Source: Amphritea sp. (GTDB lineage Bacteria; Pseudomonadota; Gammaproteobacteria; Pseudomonadales; Balneatricaceae). Taken from it: a stretch of 64,000 nt of DNA. The notes beneath the pieces are model-generated. The model worked only from the letters and a program-made list of their open reading frames with translations. It was not told the origin of the DNA and ran no database searches. Positions within the stretch are counted from its first letter, which is position 1; every line of letters begins with the position of its first letter. The translations under genes were made by a program, and so were the position numbers. Positions 11,663 through 23,196 of the stretch are shown here, piece by piece. Where the stretch lies: assembly GCF_016744155.1 (NCBI RefSeq), contig NZ_JADGEW010000001.1, positions 62,001-126,000 of the forward strand, in the 5' to 3' direction.

Positions 11663-12046
11663 TTATTTATGTGATGTGGTTTTAGGTTTCGTCTTAGACC
11701 GTTTAATCAGTCGAGTCCAGCTACGTGAAATAAGCGACTGTATTTCCTCATTGTCTAGATCCCCCAACCCTTTTCTAGAAAGGATGACGATATCGACATT
11801 TGGAAGTGAATGCTGATTTAAACGATAGGACTCGCGAATGATACGCCGAACGCGGTTACGATGAACAGCGAAACGGATATTTTTTTTGGAGAAGACGAAG
11901 CCAATACGGGGATGGTCGAGCTCGTTTGGACAGGCAAGGATCAATAGATGTTTTTCTGACACCTTGATACTAGCTCGGCTGAATACCTGTTTAAAATCCC
12001 CGCCTGTTAACAGTCTTAACTGACGGGGATAGCTGAATTCATTCAT
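11663..12046 (-). CDS. rnpA: Ribonuclease P protein component
   Basis: The protein cofactor of RNase P, which helps the catalytic RNA process the 5' ends of tRNAs. The 127-residue basic protein has the family motif around AVHRNRVRRIIRESYR (about 65-80), preceded by GFVFSKKNIRFA. It follows rpmH by 24 bp in the universal rpmH-rnpA pair. A basic Lys/Thr-rich tail (RSKTKPKTTSHK) ends the protein. Confidence 0.97.
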   Translation of the reverse strand: MNEFSYPRQLRLLTGGDFKQVFSRASIKVSEKHLLILACPNELDHPRIGFVFSKKNIRFAVHRNRVRRIIRESYRLNQHSLPNVDIVILSRKGLGDLDNEEIQSLISRSWTRLIKRSKTKPKTTSHK

Positions 12047-12070
12047 TCAGTGAGCCTGACGGGCAATTGC

Positions 12071-12205
12071 TTATGCTGACAGACGCTTACGGCCTTTAGC
12101 ACGACGACGATTGATGATCGTACGGCCATTTTTAGTTGCCATACGTGCACGAAAACCGTGAGTACGCTTACGCTTCAGGTTGCTTGGTTGAAATGTTCTT
12201 TTCAT
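12071..12205 (-). CDS. rpmH: 50S ribosomal protein L34
   Basis: The 44-residue ribosomal protein L34, starting [20 protein letters not shown] and ending GRKRLSA, a nearly invariant family sequence. The start at 12205 gives the standard length; an upstream in-frame ATG at 12268 would add 21 unrelated residues and is rejected. A promoter at 12282-12310 serves rpmH-rnpA-yidC. Confidence 0.99.
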   Translation of the reverse strand: MKRTFQPSNLKRKRTHGFRARMATKNGRTIINRRRAKGRKRLSA

Positions 12206-12281
12206 TGGATCAGTCCTACTAACATACGTTGTGGTGGTATCAGTAAGGTTGCTGAATCCCACGGCCAAAAACAGACGCGGA

Positions 12282-12310
12282 ATTCTAGTGAAATATTATG
12301 CATATTGCAA
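12282..12310 (-). promoter_or_regulatory. Sigma-70 promoter of rpmH-rnpA-yidC
   Basis: On the minus strand: -35 TTGCAA (12310-12305), 17-bp spacer, -10 TAGAAT (12287-12282), about 77 bp upstream of rpmH. Four of six and five of six consensus bases, with ideal spacing. Confidence 0.75.
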
Positions 12311-12603
12311 ACACTTCTGGCGTCCAATTGTGAAAAAAGGCTCAATCTTTTGTTTGTCTTCTATATAGAGTGTTTATATAACCGCTAAAATATGATTTAT
12401 TCAGATATGCACAAATATTTGGGGTTAAGTAAGTAAACTTCTTTTAAAACATATGGTTGTCCTGTTGTTAAGTCTGAATATTACCTGTTCCTAAATTATG
12501 GATAGTTTTTTGCCTATCGATCTGTTTCCCGCGTAACTTCTAGATTTATCGCTAATTGTTTGAAATACATGCATAAATTAATTAGTAACAGATTGCTTCT
12601 AAC

Positions 12604-12612
12604 TGTGGATAA
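12604..12612 (-). promoter_or_regulatory. Perfect DnaA box upstream of dnaA
   Basis: Plus strand TGTGGATAA, the exact reverse complement of the TTATCCACA consensus, 120 bp before the dnaA ATG and about 30 bp upstream of its predicted -10. It may serve autoregulation, initiation, or both. Confidence 0.8.
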
Positions 12613-12731
12613 GAGGGCTGTTACAAGGTATCATCTGCTGATAATTTTCTAGGATTATCGTCTTGCCTTATCACTTCTTTAGACAACCTCTTTAGACATA
12701 GTGGAGACAGCGGGATTATTAAGGATTAGCT

Positions 12732-14285
12732 ATGTCGGCTGAGTTGTGGGAACAGTGTCTTCAGAATCTCCAGGATGAGTTCCCCTCACAACAATACAAT
12801 ACCTGGATCAGACCGCTTAAAGCCTCTGCTGAATCTGACGCTGGTCTGGTGCTGTTGGCGCCGAATCGTTTTGTTAAAGATTGGGTCAGTGATAAGTACC
12901 TGAAGCGAATCCGTGAGATCGTCAACGCGGTTACTGGAGATATAGCGGGTCAGGTAAGTATCGATATTGCAGGGCACAGCGGCGGTTTCGCTTCGCGTCC
13001 TGTTCGTCCTACTCCCCCGCCCGCTCCGGCCCGACGTTCACCAAGCCGTTTTGCTGAGGCCAAGCCTTTTACCTCGCCTCAGGAATCTCAGTCAGTTGCG
13101 CCAGTATCTCAGATGCGGGCGGTTGAAGAAAACCCGCCGATGCAGTTGGCTATCGACGAAAGCAGTTTTCAGACGATCAGCCAAAGCGAAATTATTGTCC
13201 CACCTTCGGTTGCTCGTTCGCGTCCCTCTTCACGAAATGTTGATATCGACGGTGGTGTCGGCCATCAGTCAAATCTGAATCAGTCATTTACCTTTAACTC
13301 TTTTGTCCAGGGTAAGTCCAATCAGCTAGCGCTGGCCGCGGCTCAACAGGTGGCGGATAACCCGGGCGGCTCATACAACCCTCTATTTATATACGGTGGT
13401 GTTGGTCTGGGTAAAACCCACCTGATGCATGCGGTGGGTATGGAGATGATGCAGCGTAATCCCAACGCTAAAATCGTTTATCTGCATTCAGAGCGTTTTG
13501 TGGCTGACATGGTAAAAGCGCTGCAGCTGAATGCGATCAATGATTTTAAGCGGTATTACCGCTCTGTAGATGCACTGTTAATAGATGACATTCAGTTCTT
13601 TGCTGGTAAAGAGCGTTCACAAGAAGAATTTTTCCACACGTTCAACGCCCTGTTAGAGGGAGGTCAGCAGATGATTCTGACCAGTGATCGTTATCCTAAA
13701 GAGATAAACGGTGTGGAAGAGCGGCTGAAGTCTCGCTTCGGTTGGGGTCTGACTGTTGCCATTGAGCCGCCAGAGCTGGAAACCCGGGTTGCCATTCTGA
13801 TGAAGAAGGCAGAAGAAGCTCAGGTCCGCTTGCCGGATGACTCGGCTTTCTTTTTGGCTCAGAAGATTCGCTCCAACGTACGTGAGCTTGAAGGCGCCTT
13901 AAAAAGAGTGATCGCAAATGCCCATTTTACCGGAAATGCGATAACCACACCTTTTATTAAAGAATCACTGAAAGACCTGCTGGCATTGCAGGATAAACAG
14001 GTTAGTATTGATAACATTCAGCGAGTTGTAGCCGATTACTATAAGATCAAAGTATCGGACCTACTTTCGAAGCGTCGCAGTCGTTCTGTGGCCCGGCCGA
14101 GACAGGTTGCTATGGCCTTGTCTAAAGAGCTGACCAATCACAGTTTACCTGAGATTGGAGATGCTTTTGGTGGACGGGATCATACAACAGTGCTGCACGG
14201 TTGTCGGAAGGTCGCATCGCTGCGTGAAACTGATACGGATATAAGAGAGGATTATCAGAACCTGTTACGTCATCTGACTGCGTAA
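12732..14285 (+). CDS. dnaA: Chromosomal replication initiator protein DnaA
   Basis: The AAA+ initiator that binds DnaA boxes and melts the origin. Domain I is residues about 1-80. A long Pro/Ser/Gln-rich linker (domain II, about 82-178) is followed by the AAA+ core with Walker [10 protein letters not shown] (222-230) and Walker [10 protein letters not shown]. The C-terminal domain IV carries the box-recognition helix [12 protein letters not shown]. At 517 residues it is longer than E. coli DnaA (467), mostly through the linker. First gene of the dnaA-dnaN-recF-gyrB set. Confidence 0.99.
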   Translation: MSAELWEQCLQNLQDEFPSQQYNTWIRPLKASAESDAGLVLLAPNRFVKDWVSDKYLKRIREIVNAVTGDIAGQVSIDIAGHSGGFASRPVRPTPPPAPARRSPSRFAEAKPFTSPQESQSVAPVSQMRAVEENPPMQLAIDESSFQTISQSEIIVPPSVARSRPSSRNVDIDGGVGHQSNLNQSFTFNSFVQGKSNQLALAAAQQVADNPGGSYNPLFIYGGVGLGKTHLMHAVGMEMMQRNPNAKIVYLHSERFVADMVKALQLNAINDFKRYYRSVDALLIDDIQFFAGKERSQEEFFHTFNALLEGGQQMILTSDRYPKEINGVEERLKSRFGWGLTVAIEPPELETRVAILMKKAEEAQVRLPDDSAFFLAQKIRSNVRELEGALKRVIANAHFTGNAITTPFIKESLKDLLALQDKQVSIDNIQRVVADYYKIKVSDLLSKRRSRSVARPRQVAMALSKELTNHSLPEIGDAFGGRDHTTVLHGCRKVASLRETDTDIREDYQNLLRHLTA

Positions 14286-14313
14286 CGGACTGATCAATTA
14301 AGGGTAGCAAAAG

Positions 14314-15417
14314 ATGAAATTTGTTATTTCGCGAGAAGCGCTAATTAAGCCGCTGCAGTTGGTTGCAGGTGTTGTGGAACGTCGTCAGACTTTGCCTGTG
14401 CTTTCCAATATCCTGCTGGTTGCCGAAGGCGACCAGCTATCGATGACCGGCACCGACCTTGAAGTCGAACTGGTGGGTCGAGTACAGCTGGATGAACCTG
14501 CTGAGGCGGGTTCAATTACTGTCCCAGCCCGTAAGCTGATGGATATTTGTAAGTCGCTACCAGATACTGCGCAGATCGAGCTGACCCTAACCGGTCAGAA
14601 GATGGTGATCAAAGCGGGTCGCAGCCGATTTACGCTATCGACACTGCCGGCGGCTGAGTTCCCTAATGTCGAAGACAGCCCTGAATCTTTTGAGTTGAAC
14701 GTACTGCAGAGTCAGTTACGTCATCTGATCGATCAGACCGGCTTCTCGATGGCCCAGCAGGATGTGCGCTATTATCTCAACGGCATGTTGTTGGAAATTA
14801 CAGAAAATAGCCTGCGTGCCGTCTCCACTGATGGGCACCGCCTGGCGACTAGTGTTGCCGAAGTTGATACCAATGGCCCGGCTAACTCTCAGTTTATTGT
14901 GCCGCGCAAAGGTATTCTTGAGCTGGCCCGTTTGTTACAAAGCGGTGATGATCAGGTGAAGCTGGTTGTCGGTGCTAATCATATCCGTGCCCATGCCGGT
15001 GATTACACCTTCACTTCTAAGCTGGTTGACGGCAAGTTTCCGGATTATCAGCGTGTAATCCCGCAAGGTGGCGACAAGTTTATGCTCGGCACCCGTCAGG
15101 AGCTGCGTCAGGTATTTAGCCGTATCGCGATTCTGTCGAATGAAAAATACCGTGGCGTACGCCTCTCCCTGACCAATGGTTATCTACAGGTTATGGCGAA
15201 TAACCCTGAGCAGGAAGAAGCGGAAGAAACCGTCGCAGTGGATTACGAAGGTGATACGCTGGAGATCGGCTTCAACGTCAACTATCTACTGGATGTGTTG
15301 TCGATTGTGAGCTCCGAAGTGGTTCGCTTTACCCTCTCCGATTCCAACAGCAGTGCGCTGATTGAGGGTCTGGATGATGCGAACTCAATCTATGTTGTAA
15401 TGCCGATGCGGATGTAA
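14314..15417 (+). CDS. dnaN: DNA polymerase III beta sliding clamp
   Basis: The ring-shaped processivity clamp of the replicase. The 367-residue protein matches the family length and ends MPMRM, the conserved C-terminus that forms part of the partner-binding pocket. It opens MKFVISREALIKPLQLVAGVVERR, and FIVPRKGILELARLL is also typical. It starts 28 bp after dnaA with an AAGGGT ribosome site and is probably cotranscribed with dnaA and recF. Confidence 0.98.
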   Translation: MKFVISREALIKPLQLVAGVVERRQTLPVLSNILLVAEGDQLSMTGTDLEVELVGRVQLDEPAEAGSITVPARKLMDICKSLPDTAQIELTLTGQKMVIKAGRSRFTLSTLPAAEFPNVEDSPESFELNVLQSQLRHLIDQTGFSMAQQDVRYYLNGMLLEITENSLRAVSTDGHRLATSVAEVDTNGPANSQFIVPRKGILELARLLQSGDDQVKLVVGANHIRAHAGDYTFTSKLVDGKFPDYQRVIPQGGDKFMLGTRQELRQVFSRIAILSNEKYRGVRLSLTNGYLQVMANNPEQEEAEETVAVDYEGDTLEIGFNVNYLLDVLSIVSSEVVRFTLSDSNSSALIEGLDDANSIYVVMPMRM

Positions 15418-15458
15418 TTTATCCAGGGGGCCTGTTTGGTCCCCTATACTCCCTCTCT

Positions 15459-16547
15459 ATGCCGATAACCCAACTCAATGTTCAAGCGATTCGCAATCTG
15501 AGCGAACTCAGCCTGTCGCCCTCCTCCAGTATCAATATTATTTACGGTGCCAATGGCAGCGGAAAGAGTAGCCTGCTCGAGGCAATTCATCTGCTTGGGC
15601 TGTGCCGCTCATTTCGCACCAACAAACTTAATCATCTTATTCAGTCGGGCAGTGAGCGTTGTACAGTCTTTGCTCAACTTGATGCGATGGGTAGTGGTCA
15701 GAGTCAGCCACTAGGCGTTGAGCGAAATTTGGAGGGCGATAGTCGGATTAGATACGCCGGACAGAGCATCGACCTGACTACCCTGGCGGAGCTGCTACCG
15801 ATCCAGGTGATTAACTCAGAAACCTTTATGATTCTTGAAGGAAGTCCAGGTGTCAGACGGCAGTTTTTAGACTGGGGTGCGTTTCATTCAAATCCTGAAT
15901 TTATAAGGCTTTGGAGAGGTTTTCGTCGGGTATTAAAACAGCGTAATTCTTTGCTTAAATATGGTAAAATCGATCAACGGGTTCGTGCGGTCTGGGACAG
16001 CGAATTTATTAAGTATGCTGAGCAGTTGAATACGCTTCGCGAAGTCTATATTGAAGCATTAAAACCCGAATTTGATTTGATCCTGGCTGACCTGCTTGAA
16101 GACGTCAGCATAGAGCTGGGTTTTAGTCCCGGATGGGATAAAAAACGCGGACTGGATCAGGTATTGGATGATAACTTTGAGCGCGATCTGCGACAGGGTT
16201 ATACCAGTGCTGGTCCACAACGCGCTGATCTGCGAGTTAAGGTTGATGGCCACGCTGCCTCGGAACGTCTCTCCAGGGGACAGAAAAAGGTGGTAGTGAG
16301 CGCCCTTAAGCTGGCACAAGGTGTTTTGTTTTATAAACTGAATAGTCGCTCGTGTATCTATCTGATCGATGACCTGCCGTCAGAGTTAGATAGACAGCAC
16401 AGCAGACTGTTTTGTAATTATTTGGAAAAGACAGGAAGTCAGTGCTTTATCACCTGTGTTGATAAAGACGCACTGACAGGCCTCTGGTCGGAATCGACCG
16501 AGATCTGTTTTCTCAACATACAAGAGGGTGCTCTGAGCACTCGGTAA
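15459..16547 (+). CDS. recF: DNA replication and repair protein RecF
   Basis: An SMC-like ATPase that helps load RecA at single-strand gaps. The Walker A motif GANGSGKSS (30-38) is near the N-terminus. The ABC-type signature LSRGQKK lies near residue 270, and the Walker B region YLIDDLPSELD near 310. 362 residues, family-typical. It lies 41 bp after dnaN and 18 bp before gyrB. Confidence 0.97.
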   Translation: MPITQLNVQAIRNLSELSLSPSSSINIIYGANGSGKSSLLEAIHLLGLCRSFRTNKLNHLIQSGSERCTVFAQLDAMGSGQSQPLGVERNLEGDSRIRYAGQSIDLTTLAELLPIQVINSETFMILEGSPGVRRQFLDWGAFHSNPEFIRLWRGFRRVLKQRNSLLKYGKIDQRVRAVWDSEFIKYAEQLNTLREVYIEALKPEFDLILADLLEDVSIELGFSPGWDKKRGLDQVLDDNFERDLRQGYTSAGPQRADLRVKVDGHAASERLSRGQKKVVVSALKLAQGVLFYKLNSRSCIYLIDDLPSELDRQHSRLFCNYLEKTGSQCFITCVDKDALTGLWSESTEICFLNIQEGALSTR

Positions 16548-16565
16548 GCTAGTCAGGAGAACTGA

Positions 16566-18992
<2,427 letters not shown>

Positions 18993-19021
18993 TTTCACTG
19001 TGTTATTTAGAATGAAGTAAG

Positions 19022-19049
19022 AAAAAAGCAGCCTATTGGCTGCTTTTTT
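19022..19049. terminator. Bidirectional terminator after gyrB
   Basis: A perfect 12-bp stem AAAAAAGCAGCC/GGCTGCTTTTTT around a TATT loop, 30 bp after the gyrB stop. A and T runs on both sides let it work in both directions. Confidence 0.92.
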
Positions 19050-19058
19050 TATTGGTTC

Positions 19059-19148
19059 TTATTCAGGTAGTTTCACCACACCGCTTTGCGTGATGGGCTG
19101 AATAGGTTGAAAGTTTAGATCCTGAAGTGCCAGGTCGATGTCCCAGTC
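19059..19148 (-). pseudogene. 3' remnant of an unidentified gene
   Basis: A 29-codon stop-bounded stretch, DWDIDLALQDL then NFQPIQPITQSGVVKLPE, ends in TAA 10 bp before the bidirectional terminator at 19022-19049. It looks like a natural protein C-terminus with its terminator still in place. The codon before it is TAG and no continuation can be followed upstream. I do not recognise the family, and chance is not excluded. Confidence 0.25.
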
Positions 19149-19581
19149 CTAAATTCAGATAGTTGAGGGCCTAAAAGCTCAGGTCTTGAGTTTCGCATAG
19201 GTTTCCAATGCGCTGCTCAAAATTAGCTTATTTTTAAGCGAAAGTTATAATCGTTTATGAGTTTAAGTTACTGACTAGATCTAGTGAATATCTGTCGATC
19301 TCAGTTCCAGCTTGTAAAGCAATCCATTCTTGTTTCAAGTGCTTCAGATTATCCGGACACTCAGTCGTGTTATAAAATACCTGCTTCAAAATTGTTCTGG
19401 GTTTGGCTCGAACCTGGTCAGTGAAATAGTTGTGGGTGTGTTTGGTTTTATCTATTCGAATTTATACAGTTATCAAAAAAACTGTTAAGTCGAGCTCCCT
19501 CAAGTTTTCTTGTCTACTCTAAGGCGTCTCTCGATGCGTTTAATGAACGTTGCAATCCACCTATCTGAACGTATTGAGTGT

Positions 19582-19625
19582 CTCTTGAAAGTTGCTTAAA
19601 GGCGCTCTCAAGAGGTGTTTTTTTT
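19582..19625 (+). terminator. Possible orphan terminator-like hairpin
   Basis: CTCTTGA (19582-19588) pairs perfectly with TCAAGAG (19608-19614) across a 19-nt loop, followed after GTG by eight Ts. No gene ends here, so it could mark an unannotated RNA or a decayed gene. The long loop makes it a weak terminator prediction. Confidence 0.35.
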
Positions 19626-20147
19626 GGGGTGGCTCATGAAAATTATGATTTTTGGTGGGTGAAGCGCGGTGAGAAAACACTTCTCAAATATCTGGCTCAG
19701 CATTGTACGTTTCTTCAGAAGTGTATACGGACATCAGGTCGTAGTTTTTGCTAAATATTTTAGTAGGTCTTTTTACGCCAAAGAGGAATGAGATTGATTT
19801 GGTGGCGCCGGCTGAACGGATTGCATTAACAAACTGAACTCATTTTGTAAGTCAGGGTAACGGAGCTGTTCTTGAAAAGGTTTAGTGGCTGCTCTTGTTC
19901 GCAAGGTCGGTGAGTATAATTGAAAGGGTTTTGGTCGTTTGATATTGCATCGGTGGATTGTCTGCTATTGCAGTAGCGAGTTTTTATTTGAATAAGTAAC
20001 TCACCCTCCTCTGCTGAATCTTGAAGGTGGTCTATCTGCTGGGTTCCTGTTTCTTGATTTCGAAACGCTAGACGTCTTATCCATGTGTTTACTGAGTAAT
20101 GTTTCGTCGAGGGTTTGTTGCTAGTGCTGTGTCGCTTTCTATAAAGT

Positions 20148-20438
20148 TTAGCGCTGGTTATCAGGGCTCTCTATCAGCCCATTCTGTGTCAGTACACTAT
20201 AGATTTTCAAAGCAGTTTTCTTGAGCCGATTAATTTCTCCCAGGCTTGGGTGATGGCCTGTTGCTAAAAGAGTTTCTTTTTCTTCGAGCTCCATATCTAG
20301 ATAATCCATCAGTTTTTTTGAGCAACCGGTACAAGGGCCGTTACATAGTTTTTCGATTGGGGTATCGAACGGAATAGCTGTTCGTATCTGTTCTATAAGA
20401 TTTCCCATGGCTTCTTTTGTGTCGGGTTTACTGGTCAT
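20148..20438 (-). CDS. Conserved small hypothetical protein with a CxxxCxxC cluster
   Basis: A 96-residue, probably cytoplasmic protein that I cannot assign. It has a tight cysteine cluster CNGPCTGC (about 32-39), which could bind a metal, and a helical, charged second half (LDMELEEKETLLATGHHPS). There is no signal peptide or membrane segment. It begins 28 bp after the gmhB stop, and a parS site occupies that spacer, so the usual ribosome-site region is part of the parS sequence. It is likely cotranscribed with glyQ-glyS-gmhB. Confidence 0.7.
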   Translation of the reverse strand: MTSKPDTKEAMGNLIEQIRTAIPFDTPIEKLCNGPCTGCSKKLMDYLDMELEEKETLLATGHHPSLGEINRLKKTALKIYSVLTQNGLIESPDNQR

Positions 20439-20445
20439 AAGCTAA

Positions 20446-20461
20446 TGTTTCACGTGGAACT
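20446..20461. other. parS site 1 (ParB-binding)
   Basis: TGTTTCACGTGGAACT matches the ParB consensus TGTTTCACGTGAAACA at 14 of 16 positions, with the invariant CACGTG core. It lies between the gmhB stop and the next start, about 8 kb from the rpmH-dnaA spacer. The window also encodes ParB. Confidence 0.9.
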
Positions 20462-20466
20462 ATCGG

Positions 20467-21021
20467 TTAGTCTGAGGTTCGTTGGTGATAAATGATATGG
20501 AGCACGGCGGCTTCGAGATCATCAACGACTTGAGTGTTCTTAGGGATGCCTCCTTTTTGCAGGGTACGTTTCCCCTTCCCTGTGCTTACAAGAATGGAGG
20601 GACAGCCTACCGTTTCAGCAGCCTCAAGATCACGAAGAGAATCACCTACCACGTATACCTTTTTAGGATCGATATCTGGATAGCAGCTGAGAATGTGCTG
20701 ATACATACCGGGCAAGGGTTTTCTGCAGTAGCAGTTATCATCCGGTGAATGGGGGCAGTATTCAATCTTATCTATCCGTCCGCCCTGCTCTTCAACTAAG
20801 TCTTTCATCTTTCGATGCATAAGATTGAGAGTGCTAAGGTCGAAGTAGCCTCGGGCTAGCCCCGACTGGTTAGTAGCCACGCAAACATCAAAGCCTGCTT
20901 TGGAAAGTCGGGCGATGGCTTCAATGCTGCCGGGGAGTGGTCGCCACTCATCGATGGATTTTATGTAATTGTCGGAGTCATGGTTTATTACACCATCCCG
21001 ATCCAGGATTGCTAATTTCAT
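20467..21021 (-). CDS. gmhB: D-glycero-beta-D-manno-heptose-1,7-bisphosphate 7-phosphatase
   Basis: A HAD-superfamily phosphatase in ADP-heptose synthesis for the LPS inner core. The nucleophile motif DRDGVIN (7-13) opens the protein. VCVATNQSGLARG and the zinc-binding loop with CPHSPDDNCYCRKP identify the GmhB group. VYVVGDSLRDLEAA is the late HAD motif. 184 residues, normal. It lies 84 bp after glyS in the same direction, as in Pseudomonas. Confidence 0.95.
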   Translation of the reverse strand: MKLAILDRDGVINHDSDNYIKSIDEWRPLPGSIEAIARLSKAGFDVCVATNQSGLARGYFDLSTLNLMHRKMKDLVEEQGGRIDKIEYCPHSPDDNCYCRKPLPGMYQHILSCYPDIDPKKVYVVGDSLRDLEAAETVGCPSILVSTGKGKRTLQKGGIPKNTQVVDDLEAAVLHIIYHQRTSD

Positions 21022-21105
21022 ATGGCTATCTTACATCTAAAAAACCGGAAACAAAAAAGCCGGTTAAATAACCGGCTTTTAATGAACTGCTAGCTCAATG
21101 CTGTC

Positions 21106-23196
21106 TTAGCTAAGCGCAGAGATATCGGCTACACCCAGAAATAGATTCCGCAGCTGGTTGAGTAACGCAAGGCGGTTGTTTCTTACCGCTTCATCATCAG
21201 CCATAACCATAACTTCATCGAAGAACTTATCAACGGTAGGTCGTAGTTCAGCAAGTGATTCGAGTACTTCTTTGAAGTCGCCCGCGGCAAATAGAGGTTG
21301 TAGTTCTGCAGACTTGGTCGCTACTGCGGCGGCTAAAGCTTTCTCTGCATCCTCTACCAGAAGCTCCTGAGATACGCTGTCAGAGATCTTGGCGTCTTGC
21401 TTGCTCAGGATATTTGATACGCGCTTATTGGCGGCAGCAAGGGCGCCTGCTTCTTCCAGTGTGCGGAAATGACTTACCGCTTGTACACGCTGATTAAACT
21501 CCAGAGGCCGGGTTGGGCGAAGTGCGTGAACGGCCAGGTAGGCCTCGATTGCGATGCCCTCATCGTCATACCAAGCGCGGAAGCGTTCAAGCATGAAATC
21601 AACGATTTTGGTTTCTAGTCCGTCACGTGCAGGCAGGTTTGAGTGGCTGTCCGCGGCGACCTTGATTAGATCTTCAAGATCCAGATCCAGTTGGCGTTCT
21701 ACGATAATACGCAGTACGCCTAGTGAGGCACGGCGAAGTGCAAAGGGGTCTTTAGAGCCGGTCGGCGGTTGATTAATGCCAAACAACCCAGTCAACGTGT
21801 CCAGTCGGTCAGCCAAAGCGACCGCTATACCAGGTTCGCTTGTAGGGAGCTCGTCTCCAGAAAAGCGTGGCATATATTGTTCGTTCTGAGCCAAAGCCAC
21901 TGCTTCGTCTTCACCGTCGTTGAGGGCGTAATGGTATCCCATCAAACCTTGTAGATCGGTGAATTCGTAAACCATATCCGTCATCAGATCGGTCTTGGCA
22001 AGTAGTGCCGCGCGCTCAGCTTTTGCCTGATCCTGACCCAGCTTTTCTGCAATGTGCTTGGCCAAAACAGCAACGCGGCTGGCTTTGTCATGCAGAGTGC
22101 CAAGGTCTTTTTGGAAGACGATAGACTTCAGGTCTTCGATACGGGATTCAAGCGTGCGCTTCTTATCGGTCTCAAAGAAGAAAGCCGCATCCGACAAACG
22201 AGGACGGATAACTTTTTCGTTGCCTGCGATTACCTGAGCTGGATCGGTCGATTCGATATTCGCAATGGTAATGAAGAATGGCATCAGTTTGCCATCGCTG
22301 TCAGTCACGTGGAAATACTTCTGATGCTCTTTCATTGATGTGATCAGGGCTTGAGCGGGTACGTCGAGGAAGCGTTCCTCGAAGCGTCCGGTCAGTGCAA
22401 CGGGCCATTCGTTAAGACCCGTTACCTCGTCAAGAAGATCTTCATCAATCTGTGCGATGCCATCAATCAGCTGCCCTTCTGCTTCGACTTGCGCACGAAT
22501 CTTCTCGCGACGCTCCTCAAAATCAGCCATTACATAACCAACGCTTTCGAGGTTTTCTAAGTACTCGTTTGCCTGGCTAAGTACGATTTCGTGGTTGTGG
22601 TGGAAGCGATGGCCGCGGGTATTGCGTCCGGCTGTCAGGCCGAGAATTTCGCATTCAATTACCTGGGTACCCATGAGCATAACCAACCACTTTACCGGGC
22701 GTACAAATTCAGTGCGTGATGCGCCCCAGCGCATGCGCTTAGGAATCGGTAGCTTGCCAAGTGCGCTTTCAATAATCGCTGGCAGTTCGTCTGCCAGTGC
22801 TTTAGCCGGGAGTTCTTTGCTAAAGCTCATCTTACCGTCGATATCGACCAGCTTATCAGTTGTAGTGCCGCACTTTCGGGCGAAGCCTTCAAGCGCTTTA
22901 CTTGGGTTGCCTTGCTCGTCATAGGCGATACGCGCTGGAGGGCCTTGCATCATGAACGTGCTGCTAGGCACTTCATCTGCGAGGTTGCCCAGGAATAACG
23001 CCAGTCGGCGTGGTGCAGCGTATGAATTAATAATGGTGTCTTCAAAAGCATAAGCGGCTTGTTTGCCGAATAGATCTTTGATGCCAGCAAGGACTTCGCT
23101 TTCAAGTGCTGCAGACAATGTCTTAAGTGCTTTTGGTGGCAGTTCTTCGGTGCCAAGTTCGAACAGGAAATCCTGGCGGTTGATTGAATCGCTCAT
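21106..23196 (-). CDS. glyS: Glycine--tRNA ligase beta subunit
   Basis: The tRNA-binding subunit of the bacterial alpha2-beta2 glycyl-tRNA synthetase. About 696 residues, opening with [16 protein letters not shown], with the [13 protein letters not shown] and [13 protein letters not shown] signatures and a C-terminal anticodon-binding helical region. I choose the ATG at 23196, which overlaps the glyQ stop as TGATG; a GTG one codon upstream is possible. Confidence 0.98.
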   Translation of the reverse strand: MSDSINRQDFLFELGTEELPPKALKTLSAALESEVLAGIKDLFGKQAAYAFEDTIINSYAAPRRLALFLGNLADEVPSSTFMMQGPPARIAYDEQGNPSKALEGFARKCGTTTDKLVDIDGKMSFSKELPAKALADELPAIIESALGKLPIPKRMRWGASRTEFVRPVKWLVMLMGTQVIECEILGLTAGRNTRGHRFHHNHEIVLSQANEYLENLESVGYVMADFEERREKIRAQVEAEGQLIDGIAQIDEDLLDEVTGLNEWPVALTGRFEERFLDVPAQALITSMKEHQKYFHVTDSDGKLMPFFITIANIESTDPAQVIAGNEKVIRPRLSDAAFFFETDKKRTLESRIEDLKSIVFQKDLGTLHDKASRVAVLAKHIAEKLGQDQAKAERAALLAKTDLMTDMVYEFTDLQGLMGYHYALNDGEDEAVALAQNEQYMPRFSGDELPTSEPGIAVALADRLDTLTGLFGINQPPTGSKDPFALRRASLGVLRIIVERQLDLDLEDLIKVAADSHSNLPARDGLETKIVDFMLERFRAWYDDEGIAIEAYLAVHALRPTRPLEFNQRVQAVSHFRTLEEAGALAAANKRVSNILSKQDAKISDSVSQELLVEDAEKALAAAVATKSAELQPLFAAGDFKEVLESLAELRPTVDKFFDEVMVMADDEAVRNNRLALLNQLRNLFLGVADISALS

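Larger units (their letters stand above)
12206..12731. other. rpmH-dnaA intergenic region: dnaA control region and candidate oriC
   Basis: This divergent spacer is AT-rich and non-coding. It carries a perfect DnaA box, TGTGGATAA (12604-12612), and a weaker ATATGCACA (12405-12413). A likely dnaA -10, GATAAT (12640-12645), preceded by an extended TG element, lies just downstream of the perfect box, which suggests DnaA autoregulation. In Pseudomonas this spacer is oriC, and flanking genes diverge from it. Only one perfect box is seen, fewer than expected for a classical origin. Confidence 0.6.
18993..20147. other. 1.15-kb region without an intact gene (apparently decayed DNA)
   Basis: After the gyrB terminator no frame of useful length carries recognisable protein sequence on either strand. 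A short coding-like fragment remains at 19059-19148 on the minus strand. A hairpin followed by eight Ts occurs at 19582-19625. The rest has scattered stops and no promoter or RNA gene that I can support. Pseudomonas has genes between gyrB and gmhB, so gene loss here is plausible. Confidence 0.5.

Noticed and set aside
12071..12268. Longer 65-residue version of L34
   Set aside because: The first 21 residues are not part of the family and overlap its leader; the start at 12205 gives the invariant 44-residue protein.
22302..22317. CACGTG with GGAAAT inside glyS as a parS
   Set aside because: Only the core matches; the outer bases do not, and it encodes a conserved His-Val-Thr segment of GlyS.
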